64,000 bases of DNA from Macrolepiota albuminosa (GCA_027475525.1 JAMWFC010000055.1:972212-1036211); one strand, 5' to 3'. Positions 10,820 through 22,399 are shown, counted from the first letter of the stretch. Notes: generated from the letters alone by a model not told the origin. Numbers and translations are program-made.

Positions 10820-13447
10820 TATCAGAGATATCTCATCCTGCAGCTTCCACTTTGCGTGAAAGAGGTACGATTGAAGTTTTTTTTTACGCCATTCTGACCA
10901 TGTGCGGTTTTCGCTGTTGGTGTCTCACCAGACCCTCGAGGCTCGAGTTACCCATCTAGCCTTACCCTCGGCGATGTTGAACAAAACCAGCCTGGAAGCT
11001 CGCGTTCAGCTATGTCCAACGTCTACTCTGAGTCCCCGCCGTTTAATAGACCTTTGACGACACAACAAATGCAGCTTTCACCACCCCGTGATGATGCTAG
11101 GCAAAATCCAGGATATCCTGCTGCAGCATCGTCTCTTCCCTTTAGCAGTCCTCTGTCGCCTTATGATCGTAACGTGTACATGCAATATCCTCGGCAATCC
11201 ACAATTCCGGGACCCTACCCTTATTCATATCGTCCCCCAAATATTCCCACTGCTGTACAAAATCCAGGGTCTTTTCAACTCACAGAACCTGCCACCGAGG
11301 GCCCTCCCGTCAATGTACCCTTCCCGCATGCCAATCCACCTTATCGATTCTCGCAACCATTCATTCCAAACTCTACCGGCTCTTTTCCATTTATGACTTC
11401 CCGCATGCCAATCCACCTTATCGATTCTCGCAACCATTCATTCCAAACTCTACCGGCTCTTTTCCATTTATGACACCTTACCCACCTCGGAAGGAGGCTT
11501 CCCGTCACCTTTGATGTTTACACCATATTCTGCTACGCCGTATCACCAGCTGCAATCTCCAGAATATGACAGGCAAGCAAGCTGGTCTTACCATGCGACC
11601 CAGCATTCTGACGTGACTGCGGGATTTCAAAGTAACTATCCGGCTCCATATCCAAACTATCCCCAGATTGACACTCATCCCACATCTGCTCCCTCGCCAC
11701 CCGGAACCCATTCACCGAAACCACAACGTCCAGCATCGCCTGAACGACGCCTTGATGTGGCACCTGGTCGAAGTGATAAGTGGCCGCTGGTACGCCGCTC
11801 TTACCATCCCAATCCTCCGGCATATCGCTTGCAATGGGTCCTGGTCGAAGTGATAAGTGGCCGCTGGTACGCCGCTCTTACCATCCCAATCCTCCGGCAT
11901 ATCGCTTGCAATGGGTATGTGGGTTGGAAACATACCAGCGGACGCCACACATGACGAGTTGTGGCGCTTTTTTACGAAGTTTTCAGAAGATGATCCGGAT
12001 GTCGTCGCACAGAGCGGTGTGAAGTCTATATTCCTTATTTCTCGTTCAAGTTGCGCGTTCGTCAATTATGAGGCAGAAATCGACCTTAATGCGGCTCTCA
12101 AGCATTTCAACGGGCATCCACTGCGTCCAGGAGACCCGCGATGCCCAAACCTTGTGTGTCGGATCCGGAGAACCGACGACGATCTAAAAGCCGGCGTTGG
12201 CGGGCAGAGAGGTATGGGCATGCATATACGTTGGGTTAAGGAGCGAAAAGCAGAAGGGCAAGGCGCTGCATCATCACAGGCATCTTCAGATACTGTGCCG
12301 GAAATATCCATCTCCGATAGTGAGAACCCTAATGCGTCCATGTTACAATCAAGTTCCACCACATCCACGACTTCAAGCTTGTTGTCACGCTTTTTCCCTC
12401 AACGTTACTTTATCCTCAAGTCGTCAAGCCAAGTAATCTTTTGGTTTTATTGCTTTCTCAGACATCATCTGATGGTTTATTTAGTTTGACCTAGATCTGA
12501 GCAAGGAAGACGGTTTATGGGCAACGCAGAAACACAATGAGGGGATCCTAAACCAGGCATTCCGCACCAGCAGGGACGTTTATCTGATCTTCAGTGTAAA
12601 TAAGAGCGGAGAGTTTTACGGATATGCCAAGTAGAACATAGTTCTGCCAGTTATTACTATCCAAACTAACACTGCCGTAGGATGACTGGATCGTCACCTT
12701 TTTCGGGTAAGGACGACAAAAACCCTGGCTTCAAACCGGTCGACCAAGGCAACCAGCACAATGTTTTCTTCTCGCCTAGCCCAAACCGTCTAGTAGACCT
12801 GTCTCCCCTTCCGATGACGACCAAGGCAACCAGCACAATGTTTTCTTCTCGCCTAGCCCAAACCGTCTAGTAGACCTGTCTCCCCTTCCGATGACATGGA
12901 CCCGAAAAATAAGACAGGTCTTACGGGTCTTTTACCTCATGTTCCAAACGTACTTTCGGCCCCCGCAGAGCTTGGTACAGTTCACCAGAAGACTGCTTTG
13001 TGGTCCCCAGTTGAAAGACATGGCACCGACCAATTCGCTCTTCAATTAATTGATCACGCGCCTGAGAGGTTTGAATTGGATCCTCTGGCCCCGGTGCGGG
13101 CTATACGATCTAAGCCAGGAGATGCTGAGGTAACAGCGGTTGAAGTGTCAAGAGATAGTGAGGTATCGACGGTTGCGGTCATGACTTGCGATGTACCTAG
13201 GGGGCGGCCCGAGGTCAAGACTTCGGGCGGCGGTACACAGGAAGGTGAGCAAGTTGGTGGGTGGGGCGGGTCCTTCAAGATTCAATGGCTTTCCACGGAG
13301 AGAGTTTCGTTTCAGAAGACTAGGAATATACGCAATCCGTGGAATCGTGGTAGGGAAGTCAAGGTGTCGAGAGACGGGACGGAGTTGGAGCCGGGTGTTG
13401 GACATATGCTTATAGAGCAGTGGGCGTCGTTGGCGAAAAGGTGGTAG
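10820..13447 (+). CDS. YTH-domain m6A-RNA reader with an N-terminal RRM
   Basis: Known: YTH domains bind N6-methyladenosine in RNA through an aromatic cage. Seen: a Pro/Ser/Gln-rich disordered N-terminus (PYPYSYRPPNIPTAVQ) is followed near 11900-12230 by an RRM-like domain (MWVGNIPADATHDELWRFF, SRSSCAFVNYEAEIDLNAAL). The YTH domain follows: RYFILKS, DLDLSKEDGLWATQKHNEGI, SRDVYLIFSVNKSGEFYGYAK, then GGSFKIQWLSTERVSFQKTR, RNPWNRGREVKVSRDGTE and ELEPGVGHMLIEQW. An acidic or disordered insert splits the YTH halves, as is common in basidiomycetes. The frame can be traced upstream of 11012 through an intron to HPAASTLRERDPRGSS at about 10820, but the true start codon is unresolved. The stop is at 13445-13447. 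Three 77-bp duplications and missing bases near 11485 and 11917 disrupt the raw frame. Confidence 0.88.
11320..11473. repeat. 77-bp exact tandem duplication no. 12
   Basis: Copies are 11320-11396 and 11397-11473, in the YTH gene N-terminal coding region. Confidence 0.95.
11763..11916. repeat. 77-bp exact tandem duplication no. 13
   Basis: Copies are 11763-11839 and 11840-11916, in the YTH gene just before the RRM. A missing base sits exactly at the right border. Confidence 0.95.
12741..12894. repeat. 77-bp exact tandem duplication no. 14
   Basis: Copies are 12741-12817 and 12818-12894, in the insert between the two halves of the YTH domain. Confidence 0.95.
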
Positions 13448-15784
13448 CACGCATTGGGCTGCTGCCAAGACGACCCTCCTAGTTAAGGCAGGTTGTCAAT
13501 TGTCCTCTTTATAATTGGTTAAAACTGTTTGGTCTTGGTATGATGCGAGAGAGATGGATCCCGAGTGTATATGAGAATAAGCTCTTTATAATTGGTTAAA
13601 ACTGTTTGGTCTTGGTATGATGCGAGAGAGATGGATCCCGAGTGTATATGAGAATAAGTTGGGTCATCTTACTTGAGCTTAAAGACTTGGGATCGATTAG
13701 TAGGAGATAAAAAAGGAATTGAAGACGAATACCGAAAATAACACTACCACTTCGTCCTTCCCCATGCTATTGCCTCCCGCCTCACCAGTTAATATGTAAG
13801 CTTGTCGTTTACAAGTAACAGGTGCCAGAAGCGAACAGGCGCGAAATAGAGTGGGTGAGCGCGGTGGAGGGGGGTAGACGTGTCATATGCATTGGAGGGA
13901 CCAATTGACCGATCGTGTGCCGATGACAAGTTTAAACCTTAAACTCGAGACATATATAACCCGATACCGGGATGTACATTGGAGCGAAGCTTATTTTGAG
14001 GGTACGAAATCTGGTCTCCTTGATATTCCGTTGCGCGTCTCCTGTCTTAAGCTTAGTGAAGTGCAACGGACAACCGTGCTCCTTACGTCGTTGAATCCAG
14101 TTGCGTGGTCGGACAGTGAAGCACTATCATACATAAGTCATCGTCAAGCGCAGTATAGTTTTTCCGCAAGTCTAAAGTCTAAAGACAAGAATAGTTTGCT
14201 GGCAATCGAAGGCGGTCCAGAACGAGAGGTTTATTGGATGGATATAATATGTAATGGCCATTGGCATTCAGCACCAGACGAATCGCGCAAGGCGGGTTGT
14301 GCTGCTGACGTTTAACATGTGGTTGCGTCTCCAGGCGAGTCAACCACGAGGATGGCGAGGGTGCACACACGATGCAAGTTGAAGCCTTAGCGATTCGGAG
14401 AGTCGCTCGTCCGCATTCGCGGATGTGTGCCTGCGACCAAGGGAGATTGCGCGTGATAAGATGAAGATATGAAGGGATCATCGGTTGGAACTAATATATA
14501 TATTAGATCTGCCAAAGATTTGTATAAGAATCGAGGATGGGTTTCCTAGTTTCCCGAGTTGTTGAGAGACCCCTTGGGCAATATCGTATTGTGCCGTGCA
14601 CCAAGGAGTAGTGGCAGTTTTACCTTGGGCTGACCCAGTTGACGTTTGCAGGTATGCCTGAAATTCTGAATTGAGATCAGCAACAGCTGAATGAAGGATA
14701 TATAAACGTGGCGGATACATGAATGCGATATGTCTGTGCTCCTTGACAGAATTTTTGAATTAGCATGTTGGATGGCATTAAGTCAAGTAGAAGAGCCTCG
14801 ATTGAGTCAGAAGATAACCACTATAACAATATCGAAATCGACGGAAGACGAGACAAGTCGATTTGAACAAAGTTACGAAAATGGATTTCTTATTTCTTGA
14901 AAGAAAGCAATTAAAAAACAGAGGGCAAGTCCATTAGCAGGGAGATGTCGGCTGTTTCGCTGCCCAAAGAGGTCCAAAAGTCAGTCACTCCGGTCCGATT
15001 CTGTACAGACTCGAATCATCGATATCGATACGTGACAGCATCGGTGCCTGCAGACAAATGGGCTGAGAACAGAAACATGCTTGCGCTCGTCAACCTTGTG
15101 GGCGAACATGCAGAGGATCTTCCGGAGTCTCAGAATGTTCAAGAATGCACTGACAAATAAATATGGACAATCTGCGAGGGAGGACTATTTATGCGGTGAG
15201 CTCGCTTCTTTTGGTCCCGAAAACATCGTTCGGTGGGGAAACAGTGAGACAAGTGGAGACTACCGAGCGTTTGGGGATGGAGCCGCGTAATTGTGGGCGC
15301 TAAGCCATTCTCGAAAAACAGATCGCGGCACGTGTTCGACGCGTTTGTGCCACAAATAGATGTCACATGTGCTTTGCAACCGGTTGTCCTTTTTTTGCCG
15401 AGCTTTTGCAAATCAGTGGCTGCGCGTTAACACAAAACACAGAATATTGCGGGAAACATAGCCCGTATAGGCCTCTGTGGGTCCTTTGATAATGTAGACT
15501 CCATATCATTCAGGACTGGTGTGGAAAATGCACGCTCATGCATGTATGGGTCAAAGCAAGTCTGGGCAAGCAGACTCTGTTCCCGATCATCAGACTATTT
15601 TATCTACGTGCTTTGCAGATGCACCTTGGCGTTTCTTTTTCTCTCTTCCCTCGCTCCCCATCAGTTGGCGCAGGTTCCGCCTTCCCCGCATTGATCTCGC
15701 CCTGAAAACACCTTGTGCGGCAAATTTGCCCCGGCCGTAACATAAAACTCTCGTCGCTTGACTCATTATCGCCTGGCCTTCCCC
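13448..15784. other. Intergenic, no gene supported
   Basis: 2.3 kb with several open frames. The longest is 13887-14315 on the plus strand, 142 codons, with no motif I recognise and without a supporting splice pattern. One 77-bp duplication lies near its start. It ends with the promoter and 5' UTR of the glyoxal oxidase gene. Confidence 0.45.
13505..13658. repeat. 77-bp exact tandem duplication no. 15
   Basis: Copies are 13505-13581 and 13582-13658, just 3' of the YTH gene. Confidence 0.95.
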
Positions 15785-18530
15785 ATGGCCACACTGACAT
15801 CTCTACTCTCCCTCGCTATACCCTTACTAGCCGTTTTGGTTTCGGGACAGACAGTATCTTTTATACCCACACCAGGACAGCCAACACGCATTGGCGTTCT
15901 TGGTCAATTCGAAATCATCGGTGAGAGTCTAGTCAGCGCACAACAAGTAAGCGGGATCGTCAAGGTTTTAGGCGGGCACTCATATGCGCACGCCGCAGCT
16001 ATTCCTAGGCACGGAAAACAACGTCTTTCTTGTGGACAAGGTCGAGAACAACCCAACAAGAATCGATGGGCATCCCACATGGGCATCAGGTGTGTTGCGC
16101 TTAAATTTGCTAGATCGCCTCTACTCATAGTGCAAAGGATGGTCTCTCGACTCGAATGCCCAACGGCCAATGGACGCCAAAACAAATTCGTTTTGTGCTG
16201 TACGATGGCTTGCTTTGATCTCTTGTATTTGACTGATCTCGACTTAGGGAGGAAATGTCATGGGCAACGGGACATGGGTTAACGTCGGTGGGAACCAGGC
16301 CGTCACATATGGAGGTGACCCTGCCGCGAGCCAGAATGGCGGAGGGCCATATGACGATCCAGACGGCAGGCAGTCGTGAGTTCTCAATAGAATTTTTATC
16401 ACGCGTCCGATTAATAGACATTAAACTCCTCTTCTCATCAGAATCCGGTACTGATTACAATTACAATAATCGCGATGACGCGTCCGATTAATAGACATTA
16501 AACTCCTCTTCTCATCAGAATCCGGTACTGATTACAATTACAATAATCGCGATGTTTCATCTCACCTACTTCACAACAGCCTGCTAAAACCTTGTGACGA
16601 TGGCAAATGCGATTGGTCATTGTCACCCCTCAACTGACAACGTTGGTATCCCACCGTGTGAGTGTTCTATCTTCAAGAACCCTGTAGTGATTCTTACCCA
16701 TGCAGAGAAACGCTAGAAGACGGCACCCTCATCATTGTAAAGTTGGACTTGATCACATCTGACGTCATACTCACTCTTATTCCCAGCTCGGTGGCTGCAG
16801 AAATGGAGGATACGTCAACAGCGCTAATCAAGACAATCCCGTCATACTCACTCTTATTCCCAGCTCGGTGGCTGCAGAAATGGAGGATACGTCAACAGCG
16901 CTAATCAAGACAATCCACCTACGAATTCTTCCCACCGAAAGGTGCACCTATCACATTGCCCATCCTCCAACGCACACTACCTGCCAATTATTCCCACTAA
17001 CATGGCTTCTTCCCTCTGGCCGCCTTTTTATTCAGAGCAATTGGGAAACAGTACTATATGACTACAAGAAGCAAAAAGAGACACCTCTAGACGACATACC
17101 CGACGCCGTGCGCGTCTACCCAGCAAGTGCCTATATGACTACAAGAAGCAAAAAGAGACACCTCTAGACGACATACCCGACGCCGTGCGCGTCTACCCAG
17201 CAAGTGCGGAACGGCGATGCTGCCACTTACCCCAGCGAACAATTGGACAGCGACAATATTATTTGTGGCGGTTCAAATGTGAAAACAAATCAGTAAACTC
17301 TCGGTCTCGTTTTACAGGTCGGGACGTAAGCTGACGAGAGTTGTGATGCTCACTTACAGATGGCTCGATCCTGACTGGATTATCCTAAACACCCAGCGTC
17401 GACGTCATGCGTTCGCATCACGCCTGATATCTCCGGGTCGTATGTACATGACGACCCGCTCCCTGAGCAACGGTCGATGGGAAACCTTGTCTTTCTCCCC
17501 GATGGTAAAATTTTGTGCTTGAACGGCGCGAAGATGGGTACGGCAGGATACGGAAACCAGTCGTGGGCTATTGCCCCGATGGTAAAATTTTGTGCTTGAA
17601 CGGCGCGAAGATGGGTACGGCAGGATACGGAAACCAGTCGTGGGCTATTGACATGTCATATGCGATTCTCCGGTGCTAGAGCCTGCGATATATGACCCAG
17701 CAGCGCCTGCTGGACAACGCTGGTCGCGCGATGGTCTTGGTCCTAGCACGATACCACGGATGTACCACTCCTCCGCTGTGCTTCTGCCTGATGGTGAGCG
17801 TCCCAGTCGTTTCCGCGTTTATCTGTTCTGACGTAGATGGCGACGTAGGTTCGGTGTTTGTGTCGGGATCCAACCCAAATTCCGATTACAACGTTGGTCC
17901 GGACATCAAGTACCCAACCGAGTACCGCACGGAACGGTTCTACCCTTCATACTATAACTCGCGGCGCCCCCAGCCTGTTGGTATCCTTTCTCAGCTGAGT
18001 TATGGAGGTCCAAGTTTCACTATCTCCCTTGACTCGGATGATCTCTTCGAGGATGTGAACAATGTTAGGAACGCGACCGTGGTTGTCGTCCGGCCCGGGT
18101 TTTCCACCCATGCAATGGTGAGGTTCATTTATTCATGTGATGTGAAGGCCATCGCCTTCTAACATTTGTTCAGAACATGGGCCAACGGTTCGTGCAACTC
18201 GAGAATACATACATAGGCTATGCTTCAAACAACACAGCTGTTCTACATGTGAGTCAGCTTCCACCGAACCCTGCCATTTTAGCCCCGGGTCCCGCACTCG
18301 TCTTTGTCGTCGTCAGCGGGGTGCCATCCGTAGGTGTAGAGGTTATGATTGGTTCAGGAAATCTTGGAAAACAGGAGATCTTACCTATCGGGGACCTTCC
18401 TGAATCGAATGTGGCGCCGGCAGACGTTGCGCATGCGAAGACGCCTATTAGTGCGGCACATAGAATAGGGCAGCGACTGCAATCCGTCTTGTGCGTGGTC
18501 GTTTTGCTCGGTTGGGCCATTGGAATGTGA
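15785..18530 (+). CDS. Glyoxal oxidase-like copper radical oxidase (AA5_1 type), secreted, probably GPI-anchored
   Basis: Known: copper radical oxidases oxidise aldehydes such as glyoxal to acids, giving H2O2 for peroxidases in wood and litter decay. Seen: a signal peptide (MATLTSLLSLAIPLLAVLVS) then SFIPTPGQPTRIGVLGQFEI. The spliced exons retain the whole active site: Cys of NSFCA followed by GGNVMGNGTWVNVGGN, the cross-linked Tyr in RNGGYVNSANQDNPTYEFFP, the Tyr-His pair in RMYHSSAVLLPDGSVF, and the copper His in GFSTHAMNMGQRFVQLE. The C-terminus is hydrophobic with no charged tail (VLCVVVLLGWAIGM), preceded by a linker, which suggests a GPI signal. Broken in the raw sequence: four 77-bp duplications (two in introns or at borders), one-base losses near 16988, 17208, 17262, 17384 and 17664, and an in-frame TGA at 16635-16637 before QRWYPT. 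Most look like sequence errors; the TGA is unexplained. Confidence 0.88.
16401..16554. repeat. 77-bp exact tandem duplication no. 16
   Basis: Copies are 16401-16477 and 16478-16554, in an intron region of the glyoxal oxidase gene. Confidence 0.95.
16763..16916. repeat. 77-bp exact tandem duplication no. 17
   Basis: Copies are 16763-16839 and 16840-16916. They span the intron end and the exon with the active-site NGGYVN of the glyoxal oxidase gene. Confidence 0.95.
17054..17207. repeat. 77-bp exact tandem duplication no. 18
   Basis: Copies are 17054-17130 and 17131-17207, in a glyoxal oxidase exon. A missing G sits at the right border. Confidence 0.95.
17497..17650. repeat. 77-bp exact tandem duplication no. 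19
   Basis: Copies are 17497-17573 and 17574-17650, in a glyoxal oxidase exon (PDGKILCLNGAKMG). Confidence 0.95.
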
Positions 18531-18852
18531 TAGGCGCGTCGATCAATTCTCGGGTTTCAAACGCTACCGCTTCCTTTCGTTTTTTATGGATGGGACATGA
18601 ACACCTACTACTTTTTATGGATTGTTTGCTTTTTATTTTATCAGACTTCTTAGGGGACATTATTATAAAGTTACTATGCTCAGCTAAAGTAGAATAATCA
18701 GGATTGCCAAGCATGTATAACTCCATGAACCATGACTGCTTCAGAAGAGCTGGACCGCTCCGATCAAATAACCGGTGTTTACTTAACCTCGGAAGGCGTC
18801 ACTGATAGACCATTTGACCACAATCCTTATCGTCGTGCTCTGGCGCCTTGCG

Positions 18853-20403
18853 ATGCCACCAGTATTGAATTCCGTCGAGATTGGCCGACCAGCATTCAAC
18901 AGGGACTTTACCAATGCTGTAGTTACCCCAACAGAACCCTTGACGCCAACGGTCGCAGCTCCTGTGCCTCGGCCAAAGACGACAACCATGCATGTTAAAC
19001 GTATAACGTTAACGTCAAAGAAAAACTGGTGGATGGGTGAGTTTCTCGGCCAAAGACGACAACCATGCATGTTAAACGTATAACGTTAACGTCAAAGAAA
19101 AACTGGTGGATGGGTGAGTTTTATGTGCTCATATCCTTTACATATGCAGTAGTTTTGAGTGACGACGCAGTGGAGATGGACGAGGAGGAAGAAAAGAACA
19201 AAATACTTGTCAATGAAGAGATTGGAAGTGTGGATCGAAAAATGCACTATATGCATGGAGCCGACGAACAGAACCATGATACCAAACGCGCAGAATCACC
19301 ACCGCCGTCGCCGATCTACAATCCGCCACGACATCCCACATCCATCTTCTCTTTTCCCACTCCCACAGCATACAGCGCGCCACCGAACTCGACAGCAAGC
19401 ATCACCCCGTGTGCACGTGGCTCGGCATCTGAACTCTTCAAATGCGTCGTTAAAAAGCCCCGAACTCGACAGCAAGCATCACCCCGTGTGCACGTGGCTC
19501 GGCATCTGAACTCTTCAAATGCGTCGTTAAAAAGCCTGATGTTGTCCAACTTGAGATCAACGGCGAGATGCACTCGAACGCCTCGGACGTGACGGTCCAG
19601 TTTCTGGCTGAGCTTCGCGTGTACACGACTCTATCACACCACCGAAATATCTGTGCTTTTCTAGGTTCGCTGGAGAATGTTGGCATGGTCCTCGAATATC
19701 TCGACGGTCGTACTCTGTATGACGTTATTGTTTCCCGCCCGCCTCTAACTGAAGTCCAGAAAATCGACTACCATAATCAGCTCCTGGATGGCCTTACCCA
19801 CCTCCACTCATACGGTCTATCGCATGGTGATCTATCGCTCCTGAATGTTCAGGTTATTTCTCCGGGGGACACGATCAAATTATTCGACTTTGGGCGCTCT
19901 GTGTCTGCAGACTCCGTATATCGCGCTCCAGATGACGAGCCGGTAGACCCGTTTGACGAGCTCCATCGCAAAGCGTCTGCTCTGCAGACTCCGTATATCG
20001 CGCTCCAGATGACGAGCCGGTAGACCCGTTTGACGAGCTCCATCGCAAAGCGTCTGCGTCTGTTACCCCCAACAAATTCCCTGCGCCTAAGGTCGAGCAG
20101 ATTCATCCTGGTACGCGCCCTTTCTCGGCACCTGAGATCTTGCGCGGGGAATGCCAGGACGCACGTCTTGCCGACGCGTATAGTTTTGGTATGATCTTGA
20201 TATGTCTTGATCGGTGCGAGAGCGTGGACGTGAAGCCATGGGAGCAGCGCGCGGATCAGCTTCCTCTAGGCTTCTTCAATGGGTGCGTGCTGTTTGAGCA
20301 ACGAGCGAAAGAGTATTTGAGGAAGTGTACCGAGGGCAGGAGGAGGCTAAAGAAAGAGGACATGCTTCAACCACCCTCAGTGAGTATGGATGTGGACACT
20401 TAG
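18853..20403 (+). CDS. Protein kinase-like protein
   Basis: Seen: the kinase core includes FLAELRVYTTLSHHRNICAF (helix C to strand 4), MVLEYLDGRTLYDVI (hinge), the catalytic loop SHGDLSLLNV (HxDxxxxN, with HGD in place of HRD), IKLFDFGRS (DFG), the activation-segment end HPGTRPFSAPEILRGE (APE) and DAYSFGMILICL (subdomain IX). The N-lobe is less clear: ELFKCVVKKPD may hold the ATP-anchoring Lys, and no classical GxGxxG loop is evident. The N-terminal about 150 residues are acidic and Pro-rich (EMDEEEEKNK, ESPPPSPIYNPPRHP). The start is taken at the first ATG in frame (18853); an intron lies at about 19114-19150. The stop is at 20401-20403. Three 77-bp duplications interrupt the raw frame and one copy of each must be removed. 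Substrate and subfamily are unknown. Confidence 0.6.
18968..19121. repeat. 77-bp exact tandem duplication no. 20
   Basis: Copies are 18968-19044 and 19045-19121, in the first exon and splice donor of the kinase-like gene. Confidence 0.95.
19383..19536. repeat. 77-bp exact tandem duplication no. 21
   Basis: Copies are 19383-19459 and 19460-19536, in the kinase N-lobe coding region. Confidence 0.95.
19904..20057. repeat. 77-bp exact tandem duplication no. 22
   Basis: Copies are 19904-19980 and 19981-20057, directly after the DFG motif of the kinase-like gene. Confidence 0.95.
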
Positions 20404-20499
20404 TCTGAAATCCTACAGTATATCGCCTGCCTATCAACTATATCTTTGCATCCTATGCATTTACGATACCCCCCCACACGTCGTTCCATTTGCTGCTGT

Positions 20500-20653
20500 C
20501 ACATCGTACGGAAGTTTGCTTGCTGTATAAATCATCATTGTAGCCACTATTATCAATTACGTCTCACAATATTCAACACATCGTACGGAAGTTTGCTTGC
20601 TGTATAAATCATCATTGTAGCCACTATTATCAATTACGTCTCACAATATTCAA
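20500..20653. repeat. 77-bp exact tandem duplication no. 23
   Basis: Copies are 20500-20576 and 20577-20653, intergenic. Confidence 0.95.
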
Positions 20654-21360
20654 ATATCTCCCCTCATTCACATGGAATCAACACGGTTGTAGGTGCTGAG
20701 TCTGTGAATCAAGGTACCCGAAAACTGTGGCTCGATTATGGCAACCACCGGATTCGTCGAGTTTCGTCGCACATATTCATTGTTTTCGCGCTCAAATAGT
20801 CATTCACTACATATTCATAATGGAAAACAGTCACTATGAGCCACAACATCCACGAGGGCCCTACGCTGCAACCTGTATAAGAGAAAGAAAGATTGTATTG
20901 TTGCAAGACTGCATTGTTCCATTGTACTTGATGATGACGCGCGACACATAATCGTCACCTCAGGACTGACATGGTACATCCGAACTGAAGTACGTGCTCC
21001 TTGACCAGAACTGAGTCATGATTTATTCTTAAACTGAAAACTTATGCTGGTTTCCGTCATGTGGGTTAAAGAAACAAAGTGGCTGTAATATGGTCCAGTT
21101 TGCGTTGGCATATTTTCCCGGAGCCTTTTAGAAAGGCGACCTAAGTGTAGTTTCGTGATGGAGCAAACGGAGTAAATTACGGTTTTCCAATGATTCAACG
21201 ATTCTGGTGGACGCGACATAAAAGAATTGGAATTGGCTCTTCGGAAATCCAACCCAGCCTCTTCATGCGATTGAAGTTATGGATAGGTGAGGCTGCTAAA
21301 GGCTGCATGTGTACCTTGTGCGCCACTCTGAGCTAACAAATGACGTAGGGTTTCAGAGGG

Positions 21361-21376
21361 ATATATATTATATCTT
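21361..21376 (+). promoter_or_regulatory. Possible TATA element for the small gene at 21430
   Basis: AT-rich ATATATATTATATC about 55 bp upstream of the ATG at 21430. Position and composition fit a TATA box; this is an inference only. Confidence 0.3.
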
Positions 21377-21429
21377 GGGTTTCATCAAGTCAATTCAAAA
21401 ACTTGATACAAGGAAAGTCATCGCATACA

Positions 21430-21884
21430 ATGTCTGGTACTCACGACATTCTCGCTGCTGAACGGGCAGCCGCTGAAGCAAACAAACAGTCTAATCAAGG
21501 AATCTGGCAAGGGCAGGCAGGAGGTCCGGCAGATTCATGGCAATTTCTAAAAAAGGCTAACAATCCCATTGTAGGCCAGACGCCTCAGGAAGTTCCCATC
21601 ATCACAGATACTGTCATTGATAAAGAAAAAAGGCTAACAATCCCATTGTAGGCCAGACGCCTCAGGAAGTTCCCATCATCACAGATACTGTCATTGATAA
21701 AGAGCCTCTAGCGGCCTTGGTACTGGCCGCACGAGTGCTCGAGACACACTCAATGGCGCCACATCATCCGAAGTTCACGCTGGCGCGGGTCATCCTGGCT
21801 CTGGCCAGTCTTCGCGAGAACTACACCACGCTGGCAGCAGGCGCAATACGCGAGCCTGATGAGATGGAGATGTGGCAAACATAA
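21430..21884 (+). CDS. Small uncharacterised protein (about 125 aa after removing the duplication)
   Basis: Not recognised. Seen: ATG at 21430 (MSGTHDILAAERAAAEANKQ), an Ala/Gln-rich helical N-terminus, SWQFLKKANNPIVGQTPQEV, then PLAALVLAARVLETHSMAPH and RVILALASLRENYTTLAAGA, ending MEMWQT at 21884. There is no signal peptide or membrane segment. The 77-bp duplication at 21549-21702 causes a premature stop in the raw sequence. One copy joins ITDTVIDKE directly to PLAALVLAAR in frame, which supports a real gene. A TATA-like run lies upstream. Confidence 0.5.
21549..21702. repeat. 77-bp exact tandem duplication no. 24
   Basis: Copies are 21549-21625 and 21626-21702, inside the small unknown gene. 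Confidence 0.95.
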
Positions 21885-22399
21885 TAATGAGAACAAGCTA
21901 AAATTGTATTTGTGTAGCGCCACGAGGCGAAAGCATAACAGAAACTATTATGATTACGTAATCGTCGTGCAAGCTGTCAGTCCCTCAAAAGTAGCGCCAC
22001 GAGGCGAAAGCATAACAGAAACTATTATGATTACGTAATCGTCGTGCAAGCTGTCAGTCCCTCAAAATTTATTGTTCAACTCGAGCTCGAGCTCGAGGCC
22101 ATGACCTTGGGCAACTTGAAAGTATCTATGTGTGCCTAACTACAAGTGTTACGAGGTCTCGTGATCTATAAAAGTGCAAAACTGATCGATCGATCAGCAA
22201 GAGACGGAACGCGGATTCTGTTATTGAATGTTCAGAGAAGCAGCAACCAAGCATGTATCGTAAACGTGGAAATTTCCAGACATAGCCTAGAGCCGGTATT
22301 GTTCGAGTTCAAAGAAGTGGAGGGATTATAAACAATTATTTGAGCGGTACAAATAAATTTGGACATGAGCCTTGGTTTTGACCACCATCAGACGTAAGT
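21885..22399. other. Intergenic
   Basis: It holds a 77-bp duplication and a short palindromic CTCGAG/GAGCTC repeat at about 22080-22098. No gene is seen. Confidence 0.4.
21914..22067. repeat. 77-bp exact tandem duplication no. 25
   Basis: Copies are 21914-21990 and 21991-22067, intergenic. Confidence 0.95.

Larger units (their letters stand above)
20404..21429. other. Intergenic between kinase-like gene and small unknown gene
   Basis: It holds the 3' UTR of the kinase-like gene, one 77-bp duplication and, at about 21360-21376, a TATA-like AT-rich run (ATATATATTATATC) about 55 bp before the next start codon. No further gene is seen. Confidence 0.4.

Noticed and set aside
13887..14315. 142-codon plus-strand open frame as a gene
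   Set aside because: No motif, no splice support and no compositional signal. Left as intergenic.
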